Source: Streptococcus sanguinis
Lineage (GTDB): Bacteria > Bacillota > Bacilli > Lactobacillales > Streptococcaceae
Direction: 5' to 3'
DNA length: 64,000 nt
Assembly: GCF_001078705.1 (NCBI RefSeq)
Contig: NZ_CDMW01000001.1
Location: 690,509-754,508 of the forward strand
The position numbers and the translations under genes were made by a program. Position 1 is the first letter of the stretch; the number at the start of each line of letters is the position of its first letter. This document shows positions 27,801-36,846 of the stretch, one piece after another. The notes beneath the pieces were generated by a model, which did not search any database, was not told the DNA's origin, and saw nothing but the letters and a program-made list of their open reading frames with translations.

Positions 27801-28975
27801 CGTGTCTCTTGGTGAAAGATGTTTTGCCATACTTCGTGACGGCGCCAGAGGCTGGTATGGATGACACCGTCCATTTCATATCGGATGAGCTTGGTTTTCT
27901 GGCTGACAGAAAGCAGTTCAAAGTTTTTGAGAGGAGTTTTTGAGGCTCTTTCTGCCTGAAATTCAGCCTTGTTTAGCTGTCGGCCATCTTGGGAAATATA
28001 AAGAAATTCTGCTGACAGAAGCATATCCAGTTGGCTGCCTTGCTCCACGAGCTGCTCACGCATGAGTAGGTTTGGATAAAGATTTTCCAATCTCTCATCT
28101 TCGGGAATGGGAGCGGGCTCGATATGAATGTCAATGTCAAAGACTCCGAAGCGCTCCATCAACATATCCTCAACCTGGTCCGCAATCTCATGACTCTCAT
28201 AGACAGAGAGGTCTGGATTCATTTCAAGAATAATATCTAGATAGATATTACTGCCATAGGTCCTACCCCGCTGGGACTTAACCTGAGTGATTTTAGGAAT
28301 TTCCAGGATAGCTTGCTTGTAGTCCTGCAGCAGGCTTTCATCAAAGCCGTCGGACAGGCTGAAGGAAGATTCCATAAAGATGTCATAGGCTGTCTTAAGA
28401 ATGAAGAAGGTAATGACAATGGCTGCTAGCTTATCAACGATTGGAAAGTTAAAGGCGCTGGCAATGATAGCAACTGAAGTGCCGATAGAAGTGACAGCGT
28501 CTGACAGGTTGTCCTTGGCTGCAGCATCCAGAGCCTTGGAATGAGCTTTTTTAGCCAGTGTTTTATTGTAAAAATAAACACCCAACATGATGATAGCCGA
28601 GATGATTCCGACCACGGCACCAACTGGGTCAATCTTAGTCTCTTGATTAGAGATAATCTTTTGAATAGTCTCAATCAAAACATCAAATCCAACGAAAAAC
28701 ATGATGAAAGATGTGATGAGACTGGCCAGATCTTCTATCTTCCAGTGGCCGAAGCGATGATCACGGTCGGCTGGTTTTCTGGCCATACGCAGGCCAATTA
28801 AAACGGCGATATTAGCCACGATATCAGAGACATTGTTGAAGCCATCGGCCGTCAGACTGGAGGACTGGAAGGTCGAGCCTGCGATAATCTTGACCGCAGA
28901 TAGAATCAGATAAGTAGCGATGGACAGGATGGCTCCTCTCTCCGCTAGCTTCAGATTGTTACTAGGATTTTTCAT
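27779..28975 (-). CDS. mntE: Manganese exporter MntE (cation diffusion facilitator)
   Basis: A 398-residue CDF transporter that expels Mn(II) in exchange for protons; it matches the pneumococcal MntE closely along its length as I recall it. Metal-site motifs are DGFNNVSD in the second helix and DNLSD in the fifth; the HRFGHWKIEDLA loop and the C-terminal cytoplasmic domain (VKSQRGRTYGSNIYLDI, then the SHEIADQVE segment) follow. The long tail ending in an MDGVIHTSLWRRHEVWQN segment is typical of MntE. It has its own promoter and is transcribed opposite to pcrA. A second Mn export system, controlled by a riboswitch, lies at 46735-49636. Confidence 0.93.
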   Translation of the reverse strand: MKNPSNNLKLAERGAILSIATYLILSAVKIIAGSTFQSSSLTADGFNNVSDIVANIAVLIGLRMARKPADRDHRFGHWKIEDLASLITSFIMFFVGFDVLIETIQKIISNQETKIDPVGAVVGIISAIIMLGVYFYNKTLAKKAHSKALDAAAKDNLSDAVTSIGTSVAIIASAFNFPIVDKLAAIVITFFILKTAYDIFMESSFSLSDGFDESLLQDYKQAILEIPKITQVKSQRGRTYGSNIYLDIILEMNPDLSVYESHEIADQVEDMLMERFGVFDIDIHIEPAPIPEDERLENLYPNLLMREQLVEQGSQLDMLLSAEFLYISQDGRQLNKAEFQAERASKTPLKNFELLSVSQKTKLIRYEMDGVIHTSLWRRHEVWQNIFHQETRKNQSDD

Positions 28976-29070
28976 GACAGCCTTTCTTTCTAAGTGGGGC
29001 AGCAGAATGGAAAAGAGACTTGAGAAGAAATGTCATCTCTGGACAAATGTTCTAAGTCTCATATGGGCAT

Positions 29071-29099
29071 ATTATAGCAAAAATAGGGTTGATTTTCAA
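29071..29099 (-). promoter_or_regulatory. Promoter of mntE
   Basis: On the minus strand TTGAAA (29099-29094) and TATAAT (29076-29071) are 17 bases apart, giving a leader of about 90 bases. No riboswitch is recognisable in that leader. Confidence 0.65.
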
Positions 29100-29196
29100 T
29101 TTCCTTCGGGCTTAGGGCGACTTAAATGACTTTGCCTAAAATCTAATCTAAAATCAGAAATTCCTCTTCTTTCTGGTTTAGCTTCATCAGGATTTT

Positions 29197-29205
29197 TGTT
29201 ATAAT
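29197..29205 (+). promoter_or_regulatory. Extended -10 promoter for pcrA
   Basis: TGTTATAAT ends 30 bases before the pcrA start and is preceded by weak -35 sequence. Confidence 0.55.
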
Positions 29206-29235
29206 AGTAGCATTGACTTTGAAAGAGGAAGAAAT

Positions 29236-31524
29236 ATGCATCCTTTATTAAACGGTATGAATGACCGTCAGGCTGAGGCGGTTCAAACAACAGAAGGGCC
29301 TTTGCTGATAATGGCGGGAGCTGGTTCGGGTAAGACCCGTGTACTGACCCACCGTATTGCCTATTTGATTGATGAAAAGATGGTCAATCCTTGGAATATC
29401 CTTGCCATTACCTTTACCAATAAGGCGGCGCGGGAGATGAGAGAACGGGCTGAAAAACTCAAAACGGAGGCCCAAGATTGCTTAATCGCTACCTTCCACT
29501 CCATGTGTGTGCGCATCCTGCGGCGAGAAGCAGACCATATTGGCTACAACCGCAACTTCACCATCGTCGATCCGGGCGAGCAGCGGACCCTGATGAAGCG
29601 GATTCTTAAAAATCTCAATCTAGATCCAAAAAAGTGGAATGAGCGTGCCATTCTGGGGACCATTTCCAATGCTAAGAATGACCTGATTGACGAGGTGGCC
29701 TATGCGAATCTAGCTGGTGATATGTATACTCAGATTGTGGCCAAGTGCTACACGGCCTATCAAAAGGAATTACGCCAGTCTGAGGCTATGGACTTTGATG
29801 ACTTGATCATGCTGACCCTGCGGCTTTTTGACCAAAATCCTGACGTCCTAACCTACTACCAGCAACGTTACCAGTATATCCATGTGGACGAGTATCAGGA
29901 TACCAACCATGCCCAGTACCAGTTGGTCAAGCTCTTGGCTTCCCGCTTTAAGAATATCTGCGTGGTCGGAGACGCTGACCAGTCTATCTATGGCTGGCGG
30001 GGAGCTGATATGCAGAATATCCTAGACTTTGAAAAGGATTATCCAGAAGCTAAGGTAGTCCTGCTTGAGGAAAATTATCGCTCTACTAAGACCATTCTTC
30101 AGGCAGCTAATGAAGTCATCCGAAACAACCGCAACCGTCGTCCTAAAAATCTCTGGACTCAAAACGAAGACGGTGAGGAAATTGTCTACTATCGGGCTAA
30201 TGACGAGCAGGATGAGGCCCTCTTTGTCGCTCGAACCATTGATCAGCTGAACCGAGAAGGCTACAGTCATAGGGATTTTGCAGTTCTTTACCGGACCAAT
30301 GCCCAGTCACGGACGGTGGAGGAAGCCCTGCTCAAATCCAATATTCCCTATACCATGGTCGGTGGAACCAAGTTCTACAGCCGCAAGGAAATCCGAGATG
30401 TCATTTCCTATCTCAACCTCATTGCCAATCCCAGCGACAATATCAGCTATGAGCGCGTGGTCAATGAGCCTAAGCGTGGTGTCGGACCAGGAACGATGGA
30501 GAAAATTCGGGATTTTGCGTCCAGTCAGGAAATCTCTTTCCTGGATGCATCGGCTAATATCCTGCTCTCGCCAGTCAAGGGTAAGGCGGCTCAGGCAGTC
30601 TATGATTTTGCCAATATGCTTCTTGACTTTCGGGAGCATTTGGACGATTATACAGTGACGGAGCTGGTAGAAGCCGTGTTGGAAAAGACAGGTTATACTG
30701 CAGCCTTGGCAGCCCAGGCAACCTTGGAAAGTCAAGCTCGAATTGAAAATATCGAAGAATTCCTGTCTGTAACCAAGAACTTTGATGAAAGTCCAGATAA
30801 TCCTAGTGATGAGTCTGGCCTTGATAAGCTCAGCCGTTTTCTCAATGACTTAGCTTTGATTGCGGACACAGATGACGGAGACCAGGAGAATTCCGAAGTG
30901 ACTCTGATGACCCTCCACGCGGCTAAGGGATTGGAATTTCCAGTCGTCTTTCTGGTTGGAATGGAGGAAAATGTCTTCCCTCTGAGCCGAGCATCTGAAG
31001 ATGAGGATGAATTGGAAGAGGAGCGGCGTCTTGCTTACGTTGGCATCACCCGAGCAGAGAAGATTCTCTATCTGACCAATGCCAATTCCCGTATGCTTTA
31101 TGGTAAAACCAACTATAATCATCCTAATCGCTTCTTGAGAGAAATCAGCTCAGACTTGCTAGACTATCAGGGACTGGCTCGGCCGGCAAATAGCTCCTTT
31201 AAGGTCAGTTACACCAATAGCGATACTAGCAAATTCGGTCAGGGCATGAGTCTAGCCCAGGCTCTACAAGAGCGGAAGCGTCAGGCGGCTCCTAGTTCGA
31301 TTTCTACTGGCAGTCTGCCTTTTGGAAAGAGCAGTCAGAGCCAGCCATCTAAGCCTGAAGTTGCTTGGGCTATCGGAGATATTATCCACCATAAGAAATG
31401 GGGCGATGGAACAGTTTTGGCAGTCTCTGGCAGTGGAAACAGTCAAGAGCTCAAGATTAATTTCCAAGAAGTTGGTCTGAAGAAAGTGCTGGCCAGCATA
31501 GCACCGATTGAGAAAAAATCATGA
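29236..31524 (+). CDS. pcrA: ATP-dependent DNA helicase PcrA (UvrD family)
   Basis: A 762-residue 3'-5' helicase acting in nucleotide excision repair, replication restart and removal of RecA filaments. Motifs in order: Q motif (LNDRQ-like MNDRQAEAV), Walker A GAGSGKT with Lys33, ITFTNKAAREM, DEYQDTN, GDADQSIYGWRG, LEENYRST, TLHAAKGLEF and YVGITRAEK. The C-terminal low-complexity linker ends with the tudor-like domain (WAIGDIIHHKKWGDGTVL). AAAGAGGAAG precedes the ATG. The stop overlaps the start of the Nudix gene (ATGA), so the two are translationally coupled. Confidence 0.97.
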   Translation: MHPLLNGMNDRQAEAVQTTEGPLLIMAGAGSGKTRVLTHRIAYLIDEKMVNPWNILAITFTNKAAREMRERAEKLKTEAQDCLIATFHSMCVRILRREADHIGYNRNFTIVDPGEQRTLMKRILKNLNLDPKKWNERAILGTISNAKNDLIDEVAYANLAGDMYTQIVAKCYTAYQKELRQSEAMDFDDLIMLTLRLFDQNPDVLTYYQQRYQYIHVDEYQDTNHAQYQLVKLLASRFKNICVVGDADQSIYGWRGADMQNILDFEKDYPEAKVVLLEENYRSTKTILQAANEVIRNNRNRRPKNLWTQNEDGEEIVYYRANDEQDEALFVARTIDQLNREGYSHRDFAVLYRTNAQSRTVEEALLKSNIPYTMVGGTKFYSRKEIRDVISYLNLIANPSDNISYERVVNEPKRGVGPGTMEKIRDFASSQEISFLDASANILLSPVKGKAAQAVYDFANMLLDFREHLDDYTVTELVEAVLEKTGYTAALAAQATLESQARIENIEEFLSVTKNFDESPDNPSDESGLDKLSRFLNDLALIADTDDGDQENSEVTLMTLHAAKGLEFPVVFLVGMEENVFPLSRASEDEDELEEERRLAYVGITRAEKILYLTNANSRMLYGKTNYNHPNRFLREISSDLLDYQGLARPANSSFKVSYTNSDTSKFGQGMSLAQALQERKRQAAPSSISTGSLPFGKSSQSQPSKPEVAWAIGDIIHHKKWGDGTVLAVSGSGNSQELKINFQEVGLKKVLASIAPIEKKS

Positions 31525-31919
31525 TGAGGCAGTCGATTGAAGCCTGGCTCTTTCATCCAGAGGATGGAGAAATCTTGCTCTTGAAAGTTGAGGATGAGAA
31601 AGTTTCCTTTTGGCAGCCCATTACTGGTGGGATTGAGAGTGGTGAGAGTCCAGAAGAAGCCTGCCTTCGTGAAATAAAAGAGGAGACCGGCTTGCTCTTA
31701 GCTTGTTCAAGTCTGACGGGTCTTGGAGATTTTATGGTAAAGATTGATGAAAATCTGTCCATCCACAAAAATCTCTTTCTAGTTCTGATAGAACAGAAGG
31801 AAATCCAGATTTCTGATGAGCATGTAGGAGCTCAGTGGGTAGCTTTAGACAAAGTTTCGTCGCAGTTGTACTGGCCCAGCAATCAAGCGACTTTTGAGAT
31901 TATAACCGAGAAGCTATAA
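31521..31919 (+). CDS. Nudix hydrolase
   Basis: A 132-residue hydrolase of nucleoside diphosphate derivatives. The full Nudix box is visible: G-x5-E-x7-REIKEETGL starting at GGIESGESPEEA (near residue 37). The substrate cannot be told; relatives range from oxidised dGTP to dihydroneopterin triphosphate. The ATG at 31521 overlaps the pcrA stop and a second ATG follows at 31524; either could serve. A hairpin overlapping its stop codon terminates the pcrA transcript. Confidence 0.88.
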   Translation: MMRQSIEAWLFHPEDGEILLLKVEDEKVSFWQPITGGIESGESPEEACLREIKEETGLLLACSSLTGLGDFMVKIDENLSIHKNLFLVLIEQKEIQISDEHVGAQWVALDKVSSQLYWPSNQATFEIITEKL

Positions 31920-31942
31920 GATATAGCTTCTCTTTATTTCTT
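31908..31942 (+). terminator. Terminator after the Nudix gene
   Basis: An 11-base perfect stem (gagaagctata / tatagcttctc) with a 3-base loop contains the stop codon of the Nudix gene and is followed by a T-rich stretch. Confidence 0.78.
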
Positions 31943-31980
31943 TTGATAAGGAAATTCTATTAGTCAAGGGGGGCGTTTAG

Positions 31981-31989
31981 TGGTAGACT
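31981..31989 (+). promoter_or_regulatory. Probable extended -10 promoter for metY
   Basis: TGGTAGACT lies 28 bases before the ATG at 32018. I see no T-box or SAM riboswitch in the short leader. Confidence 0.42.
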
Positions 31990-32017
31990 TATCACATAAC
32001 TATAGTGAGGTGACCTT

Positions 32018-33298
32018 ATGACACGTGAATTTAAATTTGAAACTCTGCAGCTTCATGCCGGACAAACAGTGGACCCGACAACTAAGTCGCGGGCTCTGCC
32101 TATTTACCAGACAACTTCCTATGTGTTTGACGATACTCAGGAGGGAGAAGATCTCTTTGCCCTTCGCAAACCGGGAAATATCTACACTCGGATTACCAAT
32201 CCGACCCTGTCTGCTTTTGAGGAGCGAATTGCGGCTTTGGAGGGTGGAGTCGGAGCTCTAGCAACAGCTTCTGGTATGGCGGCCCTTACCTATACCGTTC
32301 TAGCTTTGGCGCATGCTGGCGACCATGTAGTGGCAGCCTCCACCATCTACGGTGGCACCTTTAATCTGCTCAAGGAAACCCTGCCTCGCTATGGCATTAC
32401 CACGACTTTTGTGGATATTGAAAATCTGGCTGAAGTAGAAGCAGCCATTCAGGACAATACCAAGCTGGTTCTGATTGAAAGCTTGGGCAATCCTTTGATT
32501 AATATTCCTGACTTTGAAGCTTTGGCAGAGCTGGTTCATGCTCACAAGATTCCGTTGATTTCCGACAATACCTTTGCTACACCATATCTGATCAATGTTT
32601 TTTCTCATGGTGTGGACATTGCGGTGCATTCTGCTACTAAGTTTATTGGAGGTCATGGAACCAGCATTGGTGGTGTGATTGTGGACAGCGGTCGTTTCGA
32701 CTGGGAAGCTTCTGGCAAGTTCCCGCAGTTTGTAGACCCAGACCCGAGCTATCATGATATCAGTTATACGCGCGATGTCGGAGCAGCAGCTTTTGTCACC
32801 GCCGTCCGGACCCAGCTCTTGCGCGATACAGGCGCTGCCATGTCCCCCTTCAATGCCTTTCTCTTCTTGCAGGGGTTAGAAACTCTCTCTTTGCGCGTAG
32901 AGCGCCATGTGTCCAATGCCGAGAAGATTGTAGATTTCCTAGCAGGGCATCCTAAGGTCGAGCAGGTCAATTATCCCAAGCTTGCTGACAGTCCTTATCA
33001 TGCTTTGGCAGAAAAATATTTCCCTAAAGGCGTGGGCTCTATCTTCACCTTTAATGTCAATGGCGGAGAGAAAGAAGCTCGTAAGGTTATTGACAGCCTG
33101 GAGATTTTCTCTGACTTGGCCAATGTAGCCGATGCTAAGTCCTTGGTTGTCCATCCAGCTACGACAACTCATGGTCAGATGTCGCCAGAGGCTCAGCTGG
33201 CAGCAGGCATTACACCAAATCAAATCCGTCTCTCTATCGGGCTGGAAAATGTGGATGATTTGATAGAGGATCTCAAACTAGCCTTGGAATCTATCTAA
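32018..33298 (+). CDS. metY: O-acetylhomoserine sulfhydrylase / cysteine synthase (MetY)
   Basis: A 426-residue PLP enzyme of the Cys/Met metabolism family that makes homocysteine from O-acetylhomoserine and sulfide (some members also use O-acetylserine). The YTRITNPT segment, ASGMAAL, the PLP-binding SDNTFATPYL and the Schiff-base lysine in HSATKFIGGHG are intact, as is the long insertion with GKFPQFVDPDPSYHDI that marks the MetY rather than MetB/MetC branch. It is a single-gene unit with its own promoter and a terminator at 33333. GAGGTGAC precedes the ATG. Confidence 0.92.
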   Translation: MTREFKFETLQLHAGQTVDPTTKSRALPIYQTTSYVFDDTQEGEDLFALRKPGNIYTRITNPTLSAFEERIAALEGGVGALATASGMAALTYTVLALAHAGDHVVAASTIYGGTFNLLKETLPRYGITTTFVDIENLAEVEAAIQDNTKLVLIESLGNPLINIPDFEALAELVHAHKIPLISDNTFATPYLINVFSHGVDIAVHSATKFIGGHGTSIGGVIVDSGRFDWEASGKFPQFVDPDPSYHDISYTRDVGAAAFVTAVRTQLLRDTGAAMSPFNAFLFLQGLETLSLRVERHVSNAEKIVDFLAGHPKVEQVNYPKLADSPYHALAEKYFPKGVGSIFTFNVNGGEKEARKVIDSLEIFSDLANVADAKSLVVHPATTTHGQMSPEAQLAAGITPNQIRLSIGLENVDDLIEDLKLALESI

Positions 33299-33332
33299 TT
33301 TTCAGAACCTCTAGATAGAGCAAATATGATTT

Positions 33333-33358
33333 AAACTAGGTTTTCGCCTAGTTTTTTG
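33333..33358 (+). terminator. Terminator after metY
   Basis: The stem aaactagg / cctagttt with loop ttttcg is followed by TTTT. The next promoter's TGG begins at its very end. Confidence 0.82.
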
Positions 33359-33365
33359 GTATAAT
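33357..33365 (+). promoter_or_regulatory. Extended -10 promoter for the GtrB-like transferase
   Basis: TGGTATAAT lies directly after the metY terminator and 31 bases before the ATG at 33397. Confidence 0.55.
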
Positions 33366-33396
33366 GAAAGATATTAAAAAATAGTAGGTAATCAAT

Positions 33397-34323
33397 ATGA
33401 CAATTTCAGTGATTGTTCCGTGCTTCAATGAAGAAGAGTCTATTCCTTTATTTCATGAAGCCATGGAAGCGGTCAAATATCAAATCCGTGACCAGTTTGA
33501 ATATATTTTTGTCAATGACGGGTCGACAGACCGCACCTTGGCTGTTTTGCGTGAGCTCAGCAGACGCTGTCCAGATGTGCACTATCTGTCCTTTTCTCGT
33601 AATTTCGGAAAAGAAGCAGCGCTCTATGCTGGGCTCCAAGAGGCAAGTGGGGATTTTGTGACGGTCATGGATGTGGACTTGCAGGATCCGCCCGAGCTTC
33701 TGATTGAGATGAAAGCTATGTTGGACATGAATCCAGAACTGGACTGTGTGGGGACCCGTCGCACTACTCGAGAGGGAGAGCCACCTATCCGGAGCTTTTT
33801 TGCCAATCTGTTTTATAAACTGATTAATAAGATTAGTCAGGTAGAGATGGTGGATGGTGCGCGTGACTTCCGACTGATGCGCCGCCAGATGGTAGAGGCT
33901 ATTCTGGATGTTTCAGAGTACAATCGCTTCTCCAAGGGGATTTTTGCCTGGGTAGGCTTCAATACAGAGTACTTGGAATACAAAAATGTCGAACGAGTAG
34001 CCGGCAAGACCTCTTGGAATTTCTGGTCCCTCTTCAACTATTCCTTGGAAGGTATTGTCAATTTCTCTGATGCACCGCTGAACATCGCTTTTTTAGGCGG
34101 TATCCTGTCTTGGATTTTAGCCTTTATCCTAATGGCGGTGATTATTATCCGTACCTTGGTTTTTGGTGACCCGACATCGGGCTGGCCGTCCCTCATGACT
34201 GTCATTCTCCTTATCGGAGGCTTCCAGCTGCTGACCATCGGCATACTCGGCAAATACATCGGAAAAGTGTTTATGGAAACTAAGCATCGGCCGATTTATG
34301 TGATTAAGGAGAAGAGTAAATGA
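33397..34323 (+). CDS. Polyprenyl-phosphate glycosyltransferase (GtrB/GT2 family)
   Basis: A 308-residue GT2 enzyme that loads a sugar from a nucleotide donor onto a polyprenyl phosphate on the inner membrane face. The GT-A part shows IVPCFNEEESIP, NDGSTDRTL, DVDLQDPPE and a DFRLMRR segment; two membrane helices follow (near residues 230-257 and 268-290). This layout is that of GtrB/CsbB/DPM1-like enzymes. The next gene encodes a multi-TM protein of GT-C aspect, so the pair probably decorates a wall or surface glycan outside the membrane. The closeness of rmlD suggests, but does not show, a rhamnose-containing polymer as target. Confidence 0.87.
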   Translation: MTISVIVPCFNEEESIPLFHEAMEAVKYQIRDQFEYIFVNDGSTDRTLAVLRELSRRCPDVHYLSFSRNFGKEAALYAGLQEASGDFVTVMDVDLQDPPELLIEMKAMLDMNPELDCVGTRRTTREGEPPIRSFFANLFYKLINKISQVEMVDGARDFRLMRRQMVEAILDVSEYNRFSKGIFAWVGFNTEYLEYKNVERVAGKTSWNFWSLFNYSLEGIVNFSDAPLNIAFLGGILSWILAFILMAVIIIRTLVFGDPTSGWPSLMTVILLIGGFQLLTIGILGKYIGKVFMETKHRPIYVIKEKSK

Positions 34324-34377
34324 GTCTTTGAGAGAGTTTTTGAGCTTAAGTGACTCTTATTTAGCTGAGGAGAGATT

Positions 34378-35601
34378 GTGAAAAATAAAAAAATTAATAT
34401 TGTCTTATGCTTGTCTTCGTTTATTTATGCGATACAGTTTTACATCAATAATAAAATCACCCCAGTAGGAGACCAAACAGCCTTTTTAGAATATGCTAAG
34501 GAATTTCATTACAATTATTTATTCTTTGGGCTTGATCGTTATTTTACATGGAGCAGTAGACTGCTCATTGAGTCAGCTACCTTATTATTTTCCGTTCACG
34601 AAAAGCTGTTTATAGCAGCAGCCTTTCTGGCAACCTTGCTTTTGGTTTATGCTTTAAGGAATCTTACTCCCTCCTTGCCTTGGCTGCCAGCTTTACTAAT
34701 TTTTATATTCCTTCCGGCAACTGAATTTTTAAGCGCGGGATCTATTCCGACCTATGTTAATTACATTTTCCCTGCATCCTTGTTGCTTTTTGCACTTTTT
34801 TTCAGAGAATCTAAAAATATTTGGGTTAATATAGCTAGTCTTTTGTGCTTTTTAGTTGCAATCATGCAAGAACAATTAGCAGTCTATGCTTTTTTGTGGC
34901 TTCTGTTTGAAACTGTCCTTGCGAAGAAAGATAAAAAACCTTTACTGGGTAATCTATGCTATTTGGCACTGAGCGCTTTAGGAATCATATCAGCCAAGCT
35001 GTCTCCTGGGAATGCTCTGCGTTTGGAAAAGAATATTGTCAGTTGGTTCCCCAACTTTCCGAACTTGAATATCTTCCAAAAGCTTGGGCTTGGCTTTCTG
35101 GAGACAGGGGATAATCTGCTTTCCACGTCCTTTGCCTTTGTGATGGTCTTCTTGCTTGTGCTCTTTGTTTATGCTCTTCATAAGAAAAATGTAACAGCCA
35201 TAGCTCTGAGCGGTTTTGTTTTGTTCAATATTTTTTCGCAAAAAATGGGCTGGAATACTATTTTTGGTACCTTAACAGGTATCAGTAAAGCAGCCAGAGA
35301 ATCAGGGACATTTTCTTTTAATATCACGTATATGAGCGCGGTCGCTTTTTATGGCTTGCTGCTATTAATGATTCTTTATGCTTTATGGCTTGTAGTTTCA
35401 GATTTTAAAGAAAAAATATGGCTGATCTATTTATTTGTAATTGGTTTTATTGGCCGCATGGTCATTTCATTATCCCCCACTCTCTACGCCTCAAGCACTC
35501 GAACCTTTTTGCCTCTGATGATAAGTCTATTCATTATTACTTGCAGATTGTTGTATCACTTGTATACAGAATATCAAAAGCGGCAAGAGGCTGTTCTCTA
35601 A
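34378..35601 (+). CDS. Multi-spanning membrane protein, probable GT-C type glycosyltransferase
   Basis: A 407-residue protein with about ten membrane helices. An acidic residue in the first outer loop (TPVGDQTAFLEYAKEF) and a long polar loop after the seventh helix (SQKMGWNTIFGTLTG) recall GT-C enzymes that use lipid-linked sugars, such as GtrC-like proteins, but no family is certain. The GTG start at 34378 follows GAGGAGAG. It lies 54 bases after the GtrB-like gene and is very probably co-transcribed. It is more AT-rich than its neighbours, which is common for such variable glycan-modifying genes. Confidence 0.7.
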   Translation: MKNKKINIVLCLSSFIYAIQFYINNKITPVGDQTAFLEYAKEFHYNYLFFGLDRYFTWSSRLLIESATLLFSVHEKLFIAAAFLATLLLVYALRNLTPSLPWLPALLIFIFLPATEFLSAGSIPTYVNYIFPASLLLFALFFRESKNIWVNIASLLCFLVAIMQEQLAVYAFLWLLFETVLAKKDKKPLLGNLCYLALSALGIISAKLSPGNALRLEKNIVSWFPNFPNLNIFQKLGLGFLETGDNLLSTSFAFVMVFLLVLFVYALHKKNVTAIALSGFVLFNIFSQKMGWNTIFGTLTGISKAARESGTFSFNITYMSAVAFYGLLLLMILYALWLVVSDFKEKIWLIYLFVIGFIGRMVISLSPTLYASSTRTFLPLMISLFIITCRLLYHLYTEYQKRQEAVL

Positions 35602-35640
35602 ATCATACTATGAAGTATATTTTCCGATAGGAATTTGATC

Positions 35641-35665
35641 AAGCAGATTTTTTCTGCTTTTTTTG
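35641..35665 (+). terminator. Terminator after the glycosyltransferase pair
   Basis: The stem aagcaga / tctgctt with a T-rich 5-base loop is followed by a T run. Confidence 0.75.
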
Positions 35666-35672
35666 TTATAAT
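35664..35672 (+). promoter_or_regulatory. Extended -10 promoter for rmlD
   Basis: TGTTATAAT begins at the end of the preceding terminator, 38 bases before the ATG at 35711. Confidence 0.6.
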
Positions 35673-35710
35673 AAACTCATTGAATGTTTATGATATGAAA
35701 GGAAAGACAA

Positions 35711-36565
35711 ATGATTTTAATTACAGGTGCGAATGGACAGCTGGGTACAGAGCTTCGCTATCTTTTGGATGAGCGCAATGAGGAGTATGTGGCTGTTGAT
35801 GTGGCAGAAATGGATATTACAAATGCCCAAATGGTGGACAAGGTCTTTGCGGAAGTCAAGCCAAGCTTGGTATATCACTGCGCAGCTTATACTGCAGTTG
35901 ATGCGGCTGAGGATGAAGGAAAAGAGCTGGACTATGCCATCAATGTGACAGGGACCGAAAATGTTGCAAAAGCAGCAGAAGCACATGGAGCAACCTTGGT
36001 CTACATCTCAACAGACTATGTCTTTGACGGACAAAAGCCTGTCGGTGAGGAGTGGGAAGTAGATGACCGGCCGGATCCGCAGACTGAGTATGGCCGTACC
36101 AAGCGCATGGGTGAGGAGCTGGTTGAGAAATATTCCAGCCGTTTCTACATTATCCGTACTGCCTGGGTCTTTGGTAACTACGGTAAAAACTTTGTCTTTA
36201 CCATGCAAAATCTTGCCAAGACGCACAAAACTCTGACTGTAGTCAATGACCAACATGGCCGTCCGACTTGGACTCGTACGCTGGCTGAATTTATGACTCA
36301 TCTGGCTGAAAATCAAAAGGAATTTGGTTATTACCATCTGTCTAATGATGCGGCTGAGGACACCACTTGGTATGACTTTGCAGTGGAAATTCTCAAAGAT
36401 ACAGATGTGGAAGTCCAGCCGGTTGATTCCAGCAAGTTCCCAGCCAAGGCTAAGCGACCTTTCAACTCAACTATGAGTCTGACCAAGGCTAAGGCTACAG
36501 GCTTTGTCATTCCGACTTGGCAGGATGCCTTAAAAGAGTTTTACAAGCAAGAGAAGAAACAGTGA
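35711..36565 (+). CDS. rmlD: dTDP-4-dehydrorhamnose reductase RmlD
   Basis: A 284-residue short-chain reductase that carries out the last step of dTDP-L-rhamnose synthesis, feeding rhamnose wall polysaccharide. The nucleotide-binding ITGANGQLG, YISTDYVFDG, the catalytic YxxxK (YGRTK) and the RTAWVFG segment are present. GAAAGGAAAG precedes the ATG. It stands alone, with promoter and terminator; rmlA, B and C are not in the window. Confidence 0.94.
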   Translation: MILITGANGQLGTELRYLLDERNEEYVAVDVAEMDITNAQMVDKVFAEVKPSLVYHCAAYTAVDAAEDEGKELDYAINVTGTENVAKAAEAHGATLVYISTDYVFDGQKPVGEEWEVDDRPDPQTEYGRTKRMGEELVEKYSSRFYIIRTAWVFGNYGKNFVFTMQNLAKTHKTLTVVNDQHGRPTWTRTLAEFMTHLAENQKEFGYYHLSNDAAEDTTWYDFAVEILKDTDVEVQPVDSSKFPAKAKRPFNSTMSLTKAKATGFVIPTWQDALKEFYKQEKKQ

Positions 36566-36589
36566 TTTTCTTTGAAGTTAATAATAGCG

Positions 36590-36623
36590 ACAGAACTTAG
36601 TCTCAAACTAGGTTCTGTTTTTT
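36590..36623 (+). terminator. Terminator after rmlD
   Basis: An 11-base stem (acagaacttag / ctaggttctgt, one U-G pair) with a 7-base loop is followed by TTTTTT. Confidence 0.85.
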
Positions 36624-36718
36624 TCTTCTAGCAGACTGAAGAGGTGATTTTGAGGTGCGTGCTCTGGTGGAGAAAGAGCTGGTTTGAAGATACGGGTGGA
36701 AAATGAGAATGAGAAGAA

Positions 36719-36781
36719 TTTTCCACAGATCTTATCCCCTTAAAATAAAGATGTTTCAATTTGATGAAATTCTGTGGATAA
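36719..36781. promoter_or_regulatory. Two DnaA-box-like 9-mers upstream of tpiA
   Basis: TGTGGATAA at 36773-36781 is a perfect DnaA box (TTATCCACA) on the minus strand. TTTTCCACA at 36719-36727 is one base from consensus on the plus strand. They face each other across an AT-rich stretch just upstream of the tpiA promoter. Chance occurrence is possible. Confidence 0.4.
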
Positions 36782-36803
36782 CCTTTATTATTTCATGCAA
36801 CTG

Positions 36804-36812
36804 TGTTACAAT
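36804..36812 (+). promoter_or_regulatory. Extended -10 promoter for tpiA
   Basis: TGTTACAAT lies 34 bases before the ATG at 36847. Confidence 0.5.
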
Positions 36813-36846
36813 GTTACTATAAATAAAATAGAAGAGGTGTGTGAAT

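Noticed and set aside
28976-29064. Possible manganese riboswitch in the mntE leader
   Set aside because: None of the conserved aptamer segments (GGGAGTAGC, GCGAGAC) is present; the leader is only about 90 bases.
31943-32017. Possible T-box or SAM riboswitch before metY
   Set aside because: The leader after the -10 box is only about 20-25 bases, too short for either element, and no terminator is present.
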